A stretch of DNA of 46,953 nt from Chloroflexota bacterium (GCA_013388755.1 JACAEQ010000049.1:1-46953), one strand, 5' to 3'; shown: positions 32,621 to 41,570, numbered from the stretch's first letter. Notes: a model not told the origin generated them from the sequence alone. Made by a program: numbers and translations.

Positions 32621-33330
32621 GCACCTGCCCGGTGTTCAGCAGACACACGCAGACGGTAACCAACCCCGTAGACAGTTTCGATCCTCAGCCCGGCATCCAT
32701 GGATTCGAGCTTGCGACGCAGGTTCTTAATGTGGCTATCAATCGTGCGTTCGAGACCTTCATACTGATAGCCGGGACCGTGTTCGATCAACTCCTGACGG
32801 GTGAATGCATGCCCGGGTTGCGACAGGAACAGGCGCAGGAGATCGAACTCAGTGGGTGTCAGGTTGAGGAGTACGCCGCCAACGCTGGCTTCGTGGCGAT
32901 CGAGATCGAGGCGTAGCCGACCAGCCTCCAGCACGTCAGGTACAGTCAAGGCTGTGCCACTGGCGCGCCGCAACACTGCTCGTACGCGTGCCACCACCTC
33001 ACGCGGGTTGAATGGCTTGGTCATATAGTCATCAGCGCCGAGCTCCAGGCCAATGATCTTGTCCATGTCATCAACCCGTGCGGTAAGCATAATGATCGGA
33101 ATGGTGGCACAATGAGGGTCCGCGCGGAGCGTACGTGTGAGGTCCGTTCCGTCGCTATCTGGCAGCATCAGGTCAAGCACGATCAGGTCGGGACGCTCGC
33201 TGCGCGCCAGACGCAGCGCAGTAACGCCATCATACGCTGTCAACGCTTGGAATCCTGCCTGTTCGAGATAAGCGGCGACCAGGCGCACAATCTGGCGATC
33301 ATCATCAACAATCAGAATACGCTGGGCCAT
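32617..33330 (-). CDS. OmpR/PhoB-family response regulator
   Basis: 237 residues. The receiver domain has the acidic pocket D9-D11, the phospho-acceptor D53 in LIVLDLMLPDSDG, the T in IIMLTAR and the lysine in YMTKPFNP. A winged-helix DNA-binding domain (LNLTPTEFDLLRLFLSQPG, ERTIDSHIKNLRRKLE, ETVYGVGYRL) forms the C-terminus. AAGGAG lies ten bases before the ATG. It is the cognate partner of the kinase it overlaps; the promoter region upstream holds a 12-bp inverted repeat that could be its target. Confidence 0.95.
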   Translation of the reverse strand: MAQRILIVDDDRQIVRLVAAYLEQAGFQALTAYDGVTALRLARSERPDLIVLDLMLPDSDGTDLTRTLRADPHCATIPIIMLTARVDDMDKIIGLELGADDYMTKPFNPREVVARVRAVLRRASGTALTVPDVLEAGRLRLDLDRHEASVGGVLLNLTPTEFDLLRLFLSQPGHAFTRQELIEHGPGYQYEGLERTIDSHIKNLRRKLESMDAGLRIETVYGVGYRLRVSAEHRAGA

Positions 33331-33411
33331 AGGCGCAAATCTCCTTGTGTACTACACCGCATGATGGCACATTCCGGATGGAACGATCTATCCCGACGGT
33401 GAACCATTATG

Positions 33412-33454
33412 AACCGCTGCAAGAGCTCACCCTGCGGTTGCCCTTGCAGCGGTT
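33412..33454. promoter_or_regulatory. 12-bp perfect inverted repeat upstream of the two-component genes
   Basis: AACCGCTGCAAG (33412-33423) and CTTGCAGCGGTT (33443-33454) are perfectly complementary with 19 bases between. It sits in the 228-bp gap between the secreted-protein gene and the response regulator gene. There is no T-tract on either strand, so an operator or mRNA structure is more likely than a terminator. Confidence 0.55.
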
Positions 33455-33558
33455 GTCGCTGGTCGAATGTGGGGTGGGTAGGGGGTACGGGCGTCTCGCC
33501 TGTCTACTGGAGCACGATTGTCAGCGTGAAGCGCGTTGCTGCCCGCATCCTGCCACAG

Positions 33559-34158
33559 TTAACGGCGCCAGCGTGGACCATGGCCGCCCGGCTGCGGTGT
33601 GGCGGGTTGCGGAGGCTGCAACTGCCCGCGCCCCGCACCCGCCTGCGCCTGCGGACCCTGGCGAACTGCTGCGCCCAGTAAGGGATCGTGTGCCTGGCGC
33701 ACCCAGCTATCCATTGGCGAGTTGATGAGCACGACGATGTGGGTGCGCATGCTGTCCCGAGCATCATCAGCCTGCTTCTGGGTGATGGCACCACTCTTTA
33801 TCAGGGCGTCGAAGCGAGCAAGGTGCGGTGCAACGAAGGCATCCACAATCGCGTCAGTTGGTACACCTCGCGCCAGCGCCAGGTCGGCGATCGTCTTACC
33901 GTTCTGCAATTCAAGTAGCAGGGCCTGGCGCGTCATACCGAGCTTGTCGGCGGCTACGCCGATCAACCCGCCGCTCATATCCTGTGCACCACCCATGTGC
34001 CCCATGGCCATACTGGCATTGGTCTGGCCGCCAGCCGGGCAAGCGATACCGCCGGGGCATATGCCGGGGTTGGTCTGGGCCGTTACCGCTGGAACTGCGT
34101 ATGCCAGCGCTGCAACTACAGCTGCACCTGCCAGAAACGAGAGGATTCGCGATGTCAT
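33559..34158 (-). CDS. secreted Cys/Met/His-rich protein with DUF2680-like helical repeats
   Basis: 199 residues. A signal peptide (to about residue 28) is followed by a low-complexity segment with C34, C40, M50, M52, H54, M55 and M61 that could bind a soft metal. Next is a helical region with the pattern LGMTRQALLLELQNGKTIA, DLALARGVPTDAIVDAF and LIKSGAITQKQADDARDSM. This resembles the DUF2680/YckD-like repeats of exported proteins in Chloroflexota and Firmicutes (recalled). The tail is Gln/Pro/Gly-rich and ends GPRWRR. AGGAG seven bases before the ATG. It is directly upstream of, and reads toward, the two-component genes; an extracytoplasmic partner or target of that system is plausible. 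Confidence 0.72.
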   Translation of the reverse strand: MTSRILSFLAGAAVVAALAYAVPAVTAQTNPGICPGGIACPAGGQTNASMAMGHMGGAQDMSGGLIGVAADKLGMTRQALLLELQNGKTIADLALARGVPTDAIVDAFVAPHLARFDALIKSGAITQKQADDARDSMRTHIVVLINSPMDSWVRQAHDPLLGAAVRQGPQAQAGAGRGQLQPPQPATPQPGGHGPRWRR

Positions 34159-34275
34159 TGTTTTGCTCCTGTACGGGTCACTGCCCGTTTCATTTGTACA
34201 TCACGGGCGTAGTGTAGCAGGCAATGATGGAGATCCAGTGGAAAGACGCGACAAAAGATGCGGAATGAATGAACA

Positions 34276-34304
34276 TTGCATTCTACGTATCGCTATGCTA
34301 CACT
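34276..34304 (+). promoter_or_regulatory. promoter of tRNA-Arg
   Basis: TTGCAT (34276-34281), 17-bp spacer, TACACT (34299-34304). The start point would be near 34311, seven bases before the mature tRNA. Confidence 0.75.
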
Positions 34305-34317
34305 AAGCGTGGGGTCC

Positions 34318-34393
34318 GGTCCAGTAGCTCAATGGATAGAGCACCAGTCTTCGGAACTGGGTGTTGGGGGTTCGAGTCCCTCCTGGACCGCCA
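34318..34393 (+). tRNA. tRNA-Arg (anticodon UCG)
   Basis: A complete cloverleaf of 76 bases. The acceptor is GGTCCAG (34318-34324) with CTGGACC (34383-34389), then a G discriminator and an encoded CCA. The D arm is GCTC/GAGC. The anticodon stem CCAGT/ACTGG has loop CTTCGGA with anticodon TCG at 34351-34353. The T arm is GGGGG-TTCGAGT-CCCTC. It reads CGA (and by wobble CGG) codons. A alone in the D loop before the stem fits arginine identity. Confidence 0.96.
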
Positions 34394-34431
34394 TAATGTG
34401 TCCACTACCCGGCAGCGTCACGATCAGCGAT

Positions 34432-34463
34432 GGCACCTGGCGCCTCGCGCTGCGCCAGGTGCC
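34432..34463 (+). other. perfect 12-bp hairpin downstream of tRNA-Arg
   Basis: GGCACCTGGCGC (34432-34443) and GCGCCAGGTGCC (34452-34463) around an eight-base loop. No U-tract follows directly (GGTCGTGCC), although a CCTTTTA lies 13 bases on. It probably ends or protects the tRNA transcript. Confidence 0.6.
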
Positions 34464-34752
34464 GGTCGTGCCGATTCACCTTTTATCTCCCGTATCGCCC
34501 TGCTGCGAGGTCCATGATCGTCGGTGATCGTTGGCGCTCCACGATGAGTGGAACGAACATGGCGCCGTGTGCTGACAGTATCGTGATCGCAAAGGGGCAT
34601 TGTCGTCGCGATGCATCACTCGACATCACGACCGTGGCGAGCAGCAACCGTGATCCGCGGACGCGCCGCCGTTCCTGCGCGCCGCGCGCCTCATCGGAGT
34701 GTAAGATTGTTGCATGTTGCTCGAAGTCCCTATCCGAGGAACCATCGCCTCC

Positions 34753-34829
34753 TGTCATTGCGCGGAGCGTCAGCGACGAGGCGATGTCTTCTCGCGCCGC
34801 TCGATTGCTTCGCTTCGCTCACAATGACA
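34753..34829. repeat. REP-like palindromic element
   Basis: Bounded by TGTCATTG (34753-34760) and CAATGACA (34822-34829), with inner GATTGCTTCGCTTCGCTC next to the right end. The related but shorter sequence at about 4671-4721 shares the GCATTGCGAGCGATAGCGAAG...GATTGCTTC theme. This type of 'cattgcgagcgaagcgaagcaatc' palindrome is scattered in many bacterial genomes (recalled). Confidence 0.7.
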
Positions 34830-34907
34830 CGTGGCGTAGCGTTTTTTCGGATAGACACTGACTCCTATCTGTCCGGCACACCTATCCGGCAGTGACAGCG
34901 AGACGCC

Positions 34908-37286
34908 ATGAATGACGACACCCCCCTCAGCGTGCTGCTCATCGCCCAGAATGATGAAGTTGCAGGCAAGCTCCGCACGACGTTCGGTGATCTGGCTGTT
35001 ACTCTCGATTATGTCTCGCCCGACCAGGCGCTCTATGCGTTGACGATCTCCCAGACGGATGTCGTTCTGCTGGATGTAAGCTCTCTCCCTGGCGTTCCGC
35101 TGGAGTTGATAGCCGCGATCGTCATGGTCGCGCCGAGCGTGCCGATCCTGGCGCTGGTCGTGAACGAGACTGACCCGCGTGCCCTGGCGGCGCTGGCCGC
35201 CGGTGCGCACGATTTTGTGAGCTCGGCCGCTACTGCCGGCTCGATAGTTGACCGGTTGCGAAACGCGGTGGATCATCGCCTGGCCGGGCAGAATGGGCGC
35301 CCCCAGGCGTTGACCGAACTGGTGTCGCGTAGCAGCGATGCTGCGTTGTTGATCGGGCGTGATGGGCGCGTGAGTCAGGCAAATGTCGCGGCTGCCAGTC
35401 TGTTTGGCGTTCTGGCGGAGACACTCATCGGCCAGCCATTTGGTACGCCAATCGTTTCCAACCTGGCGACAACGATTGACATTCCGCGTCGTGATGGCCC
35501 GCCTATCGCCGCCGAGCTCTTCCTGTTACGCGTGCTCGGTGAGGAGCATGATGATGCCTACCTGGCGATTTTGCGCGATGTGACGCGTCGGCGTCGCCTG
35601 GAGGTTGATCTACGGCTCATGATGGCGGCAATCGCCAGCACCAGCGACGGCATTGTGATTGCTGATCTTGATGGCATGCCGCACTACCAGAACCCGGCGT
35701 TCCAGCGCATGGTTGGCTATACGCTCGATGACCTGCGCACCGCCGGTGGCCTGTTGCGGCTGTACCGCGACCTGGGTGCCGGGCGGGCGGTGCTGGCCGC
35801 TGTGCGGACCGGCCAGCCGTTCCAGGGTGAGATGCGCCTGGTTGATAGCCGTGGCCAGTTTCTCAATGTGTTGTTGAATGTTGATGCCGTGCTGGACGCC
35901 GAGGAGCAGGTCATTGCGCTGGTGGCCGTCCATACCGATATTACGCAGCGTAAGTTGACCGAAGATCGTCTGGCGTATCTCTCGTCGCACGACACATTGA
36001 CCGGGCTCGCTAACCGGGCGCTCCTGCTCGATCGGCTGCAGATGGCGCTCGATCGTCGGAGCCGGCGCGGGTCGCAGCCATGCGCGGTACTTCTGCTTGA
36101 TCTGGATCGCTTCAAGCAGATCAATGACAGCCTGGGGCATACGATCGGTGATGAGGTGCTGGTGGCAGTTGCCGGGCGACTCAAGCATATTACGCGCCCT
36201 GGAGATGTTGTGGCGCGTCTGAGCGGCGACGAGTTTGCGATTGCGCTTGAGGTGATCAATACGGTCGAAGATGCCTGGCGCGTGGCGACACGCGTCCAGT
36301 ATGCACTGAACCAGCCGGTGGCGGTGCAGAACCATTCGCTGACGGTTGGCGGCAGCATCGGTATTGCGATTGGCGATGGGCGCGCGACCGATGCGGCAGC
36401 GCTCTTGCGCGACGCCGATACCGCATTGCACCAGGCCAAGGCACGCGGGCGTGCCCGTACCGTTGTGTTTGAAGATGCTATGCATGCTGCGGCGACGGCG
36501 CAATTGCAGCTCGAGATAGAGCTGCGCCAGGCGTTGCAGCTTGGCACGCTGGTCATGCACTACCAGCCAATCGTCAATCTGTGCAGTGGCGCGCTGCTTG
36601 GCCTTGAGGCGTTGCTGCGCTGGGAGCGCCCGATGAACGGCTTGATGCTGCCGGATACGTTCATGCGGGTTGCCGAAGAGGCCGGCATGATCCCGGCCAT
36701 TGGCAGCTGGGGCATTACGGAAGTCTGCCGGCAGGCACGCAGTTGGCGCGAGCGATTCGGATCGCTCGCGGAGGTGCCGGTCAGTATCAACATTCACAGC
36801 CGCCATCTTGAGCAACCCGAGTTGCCCGACCTGGTGAGCCAGGCGCTGATCCAGGCCAACCTTCCCGGTTCGGCCCTGATGATCGAGGTCACGGAACAGG
36901 CAGCCCTCAGCGACCTGGACCTCATGGTAGCGCAGTTGAGCCAGCTCAAAGCTCTGGGTGTGCGTATCATGCTCGATGACTTTGGCACCGGCTACTCGTC
37001 GCTGAGTTACCTGGCGCGTCTGCCGATTGACGGCGTCAAAATCGATCGGACGTTTGTGCAATCAATGACGCGCGATCCGCATGCTGCAACGATCGTGCGT
37101 GCGGTTGTGACCCTTGCTCGTGAGTTGCAACTGGATGTGGTGGCTGAAGGGGTCGAGACCGAGCCACAGCGTGATGCGCTGCTGAAACTTGAGTGTATGA
37201 GCGCCCAGGGATGGCTCTATGGCCGGGCAGTGGAATCGGCGGCAATTGTTGAGCTCTTTGCGAAGGGGGCGGTGCTGACACCGTAG
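34908..37286 (+). CDS. REC/PAS-GGDEF-EAL cyclic di-GMP signalling protein
   Basis: 792 residues. The N-terminal 120 residues resemble a receiver domain ([16 protein letters not shown] in VVLLDVSS) with a shortened active site. Two PAS domains follow ([49 protein letters not shown]). The GGDEF domain has [17 protein letters not shown] and the variant signature SGDEF, so cyclase activity is possible but uncertain. The EAL domain looks complete: [46 protein letters not shown], consistent with c-di-GMP hydrolysis. It is followed eight bases later by the L7/L12-like membrane protein gene. A MshEN-motif protein, another candidate c-di-GMP-related protein, is encoded 10 kb away. Confidence 0.92.
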   Translation: MNDDTPLSVLLIAQNDEVAGKLRTTFGDLAVTLDYVSPDQALYALTISQTDVVLLDVSSLPGVPLELIAAIVMVAPSVPILALVVNETDPRALAALAAGAHDFVSSAATAGSIVDRLRNAVDHRLAGQNGRPQALTELVSRSSDAALLIGRDGRVSQANVAAASLFGVLAETLIGQPFGTPIVSNLATTIDIPRRDGPPIAAELFLLRVLGEEHDDAYLAILRDVTRRRRLEVDLRLMMAAIASTSDGIVIADLDGMPHYQNPAFQRMVGYTLDDLRTAGGLLRLYRDLGAGRAVLAAVRTGQPFQGEMRLVDSRGQFLNVLLNVDAVLDAEEQVIALVAVHTDITQRKLTEDRLAYLSSHDTLTGLANRALLLDRLQMALDRRSRRGSQPCAVLLLDLDRFKQINDSLGHTIGDEVLVAVAGRLKHITRPGDVVARLSGDEFAIALEVINTVEDAWRVATRVQYALNQPVAVQNHSLTVGGSIGIAIGDGRATDAAALLRDADTALHQAKARGRARTVVFEDAMHAAATAQLQLEIELRQALQLGTLVMHYQPIVNLCSGALLGLEALLRWERPMNGLMLPDTFMRVAEEAGMIPAIGSWGITEVCRQARSWRERFGSLAEVPVSINIHSRHLEQPELPDLVSQALIQANLPGSALMIEVTEQAALSDLDLMVAQLSQLKALGVRIMLDDFGTGYSSLSYLARLPIDGVKIDRTFVQSMTRDPHAATIVRAVVTLARELQLDVVAEGVETEPQRDALLKLECMSAQGWLYGRAVESAAIVELFAKGAVLTP

Positions 37287-37294
37287 TCTGTGTT

Positions 37295-37816
37295 ATGGAC
37301 GAGTTGTGGCAACAGGTGATGGATCAACCCGTGCTGCTGCTGGGTGGGTTGATCCTGATCGCTGTCATTGCGATTGCAATTCTGCGCCGGCAGGCTGGCA
37401 GCGGCATTGTGATCGTGCAGAGTGCTCCACCGGCGGCAAAGGCACCACCGGTGGACGACAGCGATCTGGCGGGTACGGTGCGGGCCTTGCTGGCGGCAGG
37501 CAAGAAAATCGAAGCGGTGAAGCTGGTCCGTGAGCGTACCGGACTCGGGTTGAAGGAAGCGAAAGATTTCGTTGATGGCCTGGAACAGCCTGCATTTGCT
37601 GCGCCGGCGATCCCCATGACCCCGGGCCAGCAAGGCGACATCCCCGGTGATCTCCGCTCGATAATGGCCATAGCGGACGATGTCAATCGTGAGGTTCAGG
37701 CGCTCCTGGCGGCCGGCAAAAAGATCGAGGCGATCAAACTGGTGTGCGAACGCACCGGTATGAACCTGAAACAGGCGAAAGATCTCGTTGAACGCGTGGA
37801 GCGTCGCCTGAAATAG
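37295..37816 (+). CDS. membrane-anchored protein with two ribosomal L7/L12 C-terminal-like motifs
   Basis: 173 residues. A hydrophobic segment (residues 12-30) is followed by RRQ, giving a single N-terminal anchor with the rest probably cytoplasmic. Two copies of a motif follow, at about 64-96 ([23 protein letters not shown], then EAKDFVD) and about 138-170 ([21 protein letters not shown]). This is the core of the L7/L12 C-terminal domain, which in ribosomes contacts elongation factors. Proteins of this kind are annotated simply as L7/L12-like; function unknown. The start ATG at 37295 has no strong ribosome-binding site and lies eight bases after the GGDEF-EAL gene, so the two are likely co-transcribed. 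Confidence 0.8.
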   Translation: MDELWQQVMDQPVLLLGGLILIAVIAIAILRRQAGSGIVIVQSAPPAAKAPPVDDSDLAGTVRALLAAGKKIEAVKLVRERTGLGLKEAKDFVDGLEQPAFAAPAIPMTPGQQGDIPGDLRSIMAIADDVNREVQALLAAGKKIEAIKLVCERTGMNLKQAKDLVERVERRLK

Positions 37817-37873
37817 CCGGCGCTGTCTCAGGTTCAGGCGGAATGCTGTGGCGCGCGCTCGCGCCAGGAGCGT

Positions 37874-38212
37874 CTACCGGTTATCCCCGTCGCCGCCGAT
37901 CCGGTCGCGTTCCTGGCGTGAGCGCAGCTTCTCGAGGTTGGCCTCGGCGACTTCAGCCAGCGTCAGATCGAGTTCGGTGCAGATCTGCGCCAGGTACCAC
38001 AGCACGTCACCCAGTTCCTGCTTCAGCGCCGCGCGATCCGCGGCTGCGATCACACCACCCCGGTCGCGAAAGATCTTCTTGATCTTGCCCGCCACTTCGC
38101 CGGCTTCGTTGGCCAGCCCCAGCGCCGGGTAGACGATCGGATGATCAACATGGACGTGGCGCCACGTGCTGCGCGAGCGGCGCTGGTACTCATTCAGGCT
38201 ATCACTGGTCAT
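37874..38212 (-). CDS. MazG-like nucleotide pyrophosphohydrolase
   Basis: 112 residues of the all-alpha NTP pyrophosphatase superfamily. The Mg-binding acidic residues are visible in LGLANEAGEVAGKIKK (E..E) and further on in LKQELGDVLWYLAQICTEL (E..D). Such enzymes hydrolyse nucleoside triphosphates to monophosphates, cleaning the nucleotide pool. It starts one base after the stop of the zinc peptidase gene upstream, so the two form an operon. Confidence 0.9.
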   Translation of the reverse strand: MTSDSLNEYQRRSRSTWRHVHVDHPIVYPALGLANEAGEVAGKIKKIFRDRGGVIAAADRAALKQELGDVLWYLAQICTELDLTLAEVAEANLEKLRSRQERDRIGGDGDNR

Positions 38213-38213
38213 G

Positions 38214-38915
38214 TTAACGACGCCTGGTCAACAGTGAGACATAATATAGCATCTGCAGGATGGCGGTGGCTGCTGCAGCGACATAGGTCAGCGCTGCGGC
38301 ATCGAGCACGGCTTTGACGCCGGCGGACTCTTGCGTTGTCACCAGGCCGTAACGCTCGAGCATGGCGCGCGCGCGCGCGCTGGCATCGAACTCAACCGGC
38401 AGTGTCACCAGGCTGAAGATTGCCCCCCCACTCATCAGCAAGACGCCGATCCAGGCAATCGCCAGGCCCCCGCCACCGCGTGAGAGCGCGCCCAGCACCA
38501 GGCCAACCATCAGCAAGATTCCACCCAGTTGTGAACCGACATTGACGATGCCGACGATCCCGGAACGCAGGCGTAACCAGGCATACCCCTGCCGATCCTG
38601 CAGGGCATGCCCGAGCTCATGCGCCACGACCGCCATGGCAGCGACCGATGGCTGAGCCACGGAACTGGCAGAGAGGCGCATGATTTTGGCGCGCGGGTCG
38701 TAGTGGTCGGTCAGGTCGCCGCCGATCTGTTCGATCCTGACATGGTCGAGCCCTTCATTACGCATCAGGACCCGTGCAACATCCAGGCCGGTCATGTTGC
38801 GCATGTTGCGTACCTGGGCGTAGCGTTTGTATGTTGACTGGACCTTCCATTGCGCCCAGAGGGTGATGCCGGCGCCGATCAGCATCACAATCAGATAGAG
38901 TGGGCTAAAGTACAT
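38214..38915 (-). CDS. membrane zinc metallopeptidase, YugP family
   Basis: 233 residues with an N-terminal TM helix (FSPLYLIVMLIGAGITLWAQ), the zinc site H99-E100-x-x-H103 in VVAHELGHALQD, and three further TM segments toward the C-terminus. The family (YugP/Zn_peptidase_2) shows TGLDVARVLMRNEGL and LTDHYDPRAKIMRLS before the HExxH, both present. Cellular substrates are not known. It is 18 bp downstream of the ABC permease gene and directly upstream of the MazG-like gene. Confidence 0.9.
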   Translation of the reverse strand: MYFSPLYLIVMLIGAGITLWAQWKVQSTYKRYAQVRNMRNMTGLDVARVLMRNEGLDHVRIEQIGGDLTDHYDPRAKIMRLSASSVAQPSVAAMAVVAHELGHALQDRQGYAWLRLRSGIVGIVNVGSQLGGILLMVGLVLGALSRGGGGLAIAWIGVLLMSGGAIFSLVTLPVEFDASARARAMLERYGLVTTQESAGVKAVLDAAALTYVAAAATAILQMLYYVSLLTRRR

Positions 38916-38933
38916 TGGTGTTCCTTTCCAGGG

Positions 38934-40514
38934 TTACGTGGCGCGAAACTGGCGTCGGAGCAATACCGCCACCAGGGCAAAGGTCACACTGGCGATCAGT
39001 GCCAGTTCGAGCCACACCTCTGTACCGGGTAGCGTGCCGCGCAGCATCAATGCCTGAAACCCGGCCACGCCGTGACTCATCGGGATGATCGCCACGACCG
39101 GCATGATCCATCCGGCGAAACTATCGCGGCTGATAAAGAAGCCGCTGAAAAAGATTGATAACAACAGCGTGATCATCGCATACTGAATCGCCTGGCTGTC
39201 GGACCTGGCGATTGTCGAGATCAGAAAACCGACGCCGAGCGATGCCAGGGTCAGCAGCAGTAGTAGAACAGCGAAGAACTGCCAGTTACCGAGTAATGGT
39301 ACGCCCAGCAGGCGCATCGCTGCTGTGAGGACGGTCGCCAATAATGTGATCACCAGCGTATAGCTGAGATACTTGCCAATCAACAACTGTACCATTGTTG
39401 CTGGTGCGACGCGAAACAACTCAAAGGCGCCCATCAGCCGTTCGCGCACCAGCGCCAGGGCGCCGAGCGAGACGGCCGTGTGCTGAACCAGTAGCGCCAG
39501 TACGCCTGGTGCATAGTATACCACTGCGGGGTAAGCGCCGCTTGCCTGGCCGCTCCCCTCGGTGCGAATGTTCTGGTAACGGTGTTGGAGGGGCGAGACG
39601 ATCGTTTCGGGCGCGATACTGACGAAGATCGTTATCTGCTGTTCAAGTAACGCCAGGAGTTCCCTGGACTCGCGGATCTCGGCCAGCCCGCGCTCCAATG
39701 AACCAGAATCGAGGATGGCATTCACGTGATCAAGCGAACGCACCGCATCGTCAGCGGTCGTGCGCAATCGCTGGATCTCGTCGCCCTGGCCGGCAACCAT
39801 ACCGTTGGGTGGGGTCATGTCGCGCAGTTGCATGATCAGGTCGCGCAGTGTGCGCAGGTCGCGCTGGATCATCGCGCGCTCGGCGCTCCCGACCTGCCCC
39901 TCAAGTTCGGTCAGGCGTTCGGCGCCGAGTGCGACCTGTACGCTGACAGATCGTGCCTGCTGCTGTGCCAGGCGCATCTGTTCGGTCAGGAGCGCTTTGT
40001 TGATCTCATTGACCTGGGCGTAGGCCAGGTACTGGATCCAGCCCTCGATCAAGGGGTTGATGGCATTGGAGTAGACCTGGATTGTCGGGTTCTCGCCGCG
40101 CTGCAACCCGGTGAAGATATCACGCGGGACGATCTGAACGACATCGAGATCGCCGCGCGCCAGCGCCGCGCGCGCCTCGTCTGCGGTATATTCGTGATTG
40201 CTGAGGGTGAAATTGAGCCTGACAGCCGCAATCAAACGGGTGCGGACGTCGGCCGGCAGGTCATCCGGCAGCAGGAGGGCGGTGTGCAATACCGGGTTGC
40301 TGTTGACGAAGCCGATGCCAAACAGGACAAGCACCAGCAACGGCCCGCCAATCAGGCTGGCGATCAGGAGTGGCTGGCGGCGAATCTCGCGTACCTCTTT
40401 CAGGAAATAGCCGCGGGCACGGATGAGCCAGCGGAGGATCTCGCCCGGGATAGTGTCATGATGGCGGAGGGATGACATGTCCGTTCGGTGGGGTGCGTGC
40501 CGGTCAGATGCCAT
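38934..40514 (-). CDS. ABC-2 type transporter permease
   Basis: 526 residues. A cytoplasmic N-terminus (LKEVREIRRQPLL) leads into TM1 (LLIASLIGGPLLVLVLFGIG). A large extracytoplasmic domain of about 250 residues with coiled-coil-like stretches (AERLTELEGQVGSAERAMIQ) follows, and five TM helices make up the C-terminal third. This is the YhgE/NatB-like layout of ABC-2 exporters. The start is at 40514 (GAGG upstream) or in-frame ATG 40478. Paired with the ATPase gene 18 bp upstream. Substrate unknown. Confidence 0.88.
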   Translation of the reverse strand: MASDRHAPHRTDMSSLRHHDTIPGEILRWLIRARGYFLKEVREIRRQPLLIASLIGGPLLVLVLFGIGFVNSNPVLHTALLLPDDLPADVRTRLIAAVRLNFTLSNHEYTADEARAALARGDLDVVQIVPRDIFTGLQRGENPTIQVYSNAINPLIEGWIQYLAYAQVNEINKALLTEQMRLAQQQARSVSVQVALGAERLTELEGQVGSAERAMIQRDLRTLRDLIMQLRDMTPPNGMVAGQGDEIQRLRTTADDAVRSLDHVNAILDSGSLERGLAEIRESRELLALLEQQITIFVSIAPETIVSPLQHRYQNIRTEGSGQASGAYPAVVYYAPGVLALLVQHTAVSLGALALVRERLMGAFELFRVAPATMVQLLIGKYLSYTLVITLLATVLTAAMRLLGVPLLGNWQFFAVLLLLLTLASLGVGFLISTIARSDSQAIQYAMITLLLSIFFSGFFISRDSFAGWIMPVVAIIPMSHGVAGFQALMLRGTLPGTEVWLELALIASVTFALVAVLLRRQFRAT

Positions 40515-40532
40515 AACCGTTCGCCTCGCAAC

Positions 40533-41522
40533 TCATGACTGCTTGCCTGTTTCCTCGGCTTCCCACTGATGAATAATGCGAACGAAGACATCATCGAACG
40601 TCAGCGCCAGTTCCTCGGCGCTCTCAACCACAATGTTCGGCCCATCAGGATTCTCGAGCACATTCAATACCTCAGGCAACCAGTCGCCAGCGTCGTCAAC
40701 GGTGACGTGCAGTTCACGGTCGGTACCCGGTACATAGCGCACCTCTTTGACATGGCGATAGCGCCGGAGCGTGCCGACCGCCGAGGCCAGGTGGGCCGGG
40801 TTGGCCAGCGTCAGGTGAATGATCTCGCCACCCAGGGCGCGGCGCTTCAAGTTGTGCGGCGTATCGAGCGCCAGCAGCCGTCCCTGGCGCATGACCGCAA
40901 CGTAATCACAGTACATCGCCTCGCTCACGATCTGCGTCGTGATAAAGAGGGTATGACCATCGTCGCGCAGGGTGCGGAAATACTGCCAGAACCGGCTGCG
41001 CAACACCGGATCGATCCCGGCCGTCGGCTCATCGGCGAACAGCAACTCCGGGTTGTGCATCAGTGCGCCGACCAGCATGAGCCGGCGTTGCATCCCGCCG
41101 GAGAGCTGCCGCCCCAGGCGATTGCGCGCATCGGCCAGGTCAACGAACTCGAGTAGTTCGTTCAGGCGCTTGCGGATCTGGCCGGTGCGCATGCCATACA
41201 ATGACGCGATGAACTCGGCGTTCTCGACGACGTTCAGGTTTGGGTAGAGGACGAACTGCTGCGGAATGTACCCGATCCGCGCACGGTGGCGGGTGGTGAA
41301 TGCCGCCGGGTCGGCGCCGAGGACGCGCACCGATCCGCGTTGCGGGCGGTAGAGGCCAAGCGCCAGTCGCACGGTAGTGGTTTTACCGCAGCCGCTCGGG
41401 CCGATCATGCCAAGAATTGCGCCTTCTGCCAGGGTGTAGGTCTGATCGAACACGCCGGCGTTCTCGGCAAACATGAGCGTGACATCGCGCGCCTCGATGG
41501 CGTTGTGGGCTGGCTGATCCAC
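40533..41522 (-). CDS. ABC transporter ATP-binding protein
   Basis: 329 residues. Walker A is GPSGCGKTTTVRL, the Q-loop PQQFVLYPNLNV, the signature LSGGMQRRLML, Walker B LLFADEPTAGIDP and the H-loop region FITTQIVSEA (Gln/Ile in place of the usual T-H, with TTQ at that position). A C-terminal extension of about 100 residues is typical of drug/Na exporter ATPases. GTG 41522 with GAGG five bases upstream is chosen over an upstream GTG at 41591, which lies before a likely -10 element. Works with the permease encoded next. Confidence 0.9.
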   Translation of the reverse strand: MDQPAHNAIEARDVTLMFAENAGVFDQTYTLAEGAILGMIGPSGCGKTTTVRLALGLYRPQRGSVRVLGADPAAFTTRHRARIGYIPQQFVLYPNLNVVENAEFIASLYGMRTGQIRKRLNELLEFVDLADARNRLGRQLSGGMQRRLMLVGALMHNPELLFADEPTAGIDPVLRSRFWQYFRTLRDDGHTLFITTQIVSEAMYCDYVAVMRQGRLLALDTPHNLKRRALGGEIIHLTLANPAHLASAVGTLRRYRHVKEVRYVPGTDRELHVTVDDAGDWLPEVLNVLENPDGPNIVVESAEELALTFDDVFVRIIHQWEAEETGKQS

Positions 41523-41564
41523 GGAGACCTCGAGTACATGGTGGCGAAGGACCGCTTCGGGCTC

Positions 41565-41570
41565 ATTGTA
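41565..41570 (-). promoter_or_regulatory. -10 element for the ABC exporter operon
   Basis: Minus strand TACAAT (41570-41565) within GGTACAAT. It would start transcription near 41558, about 36 bases ahead of the GTG at 41522. The -35 is poor. Confidence 0.45.

Larger units (their letters stand above)
34394..34907. other. 514-bp non-coding region after tRNA-Arg
   Basis: No credible gene is found; overlapping frames are short and lack ribosome-binding sites. It contains a perfect 12-bp hairpin close to the tRNA and a 77-bp REP-like palindromic element (both listed). Between them (34464-34752) I see no clear signal. A tRNA 3' end followed by gene-free DNA is a typical integration site, but no repeat of the tRNA 3' end was found downstream. 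Confidence 0.6.

Noticed and set aside
34318-34907. A genomic island integrated at tRNA-Arg
   Set aside because: No integrase, no duplicated tRNA 3' end and no compositional shift were seen downstream.
35610-37061. A 483-codon open frame antisense to the GGDEF-EAL gene
   Set aside because: Shadow of the real gene; composition is typical of an antisense frame and shows no motif.
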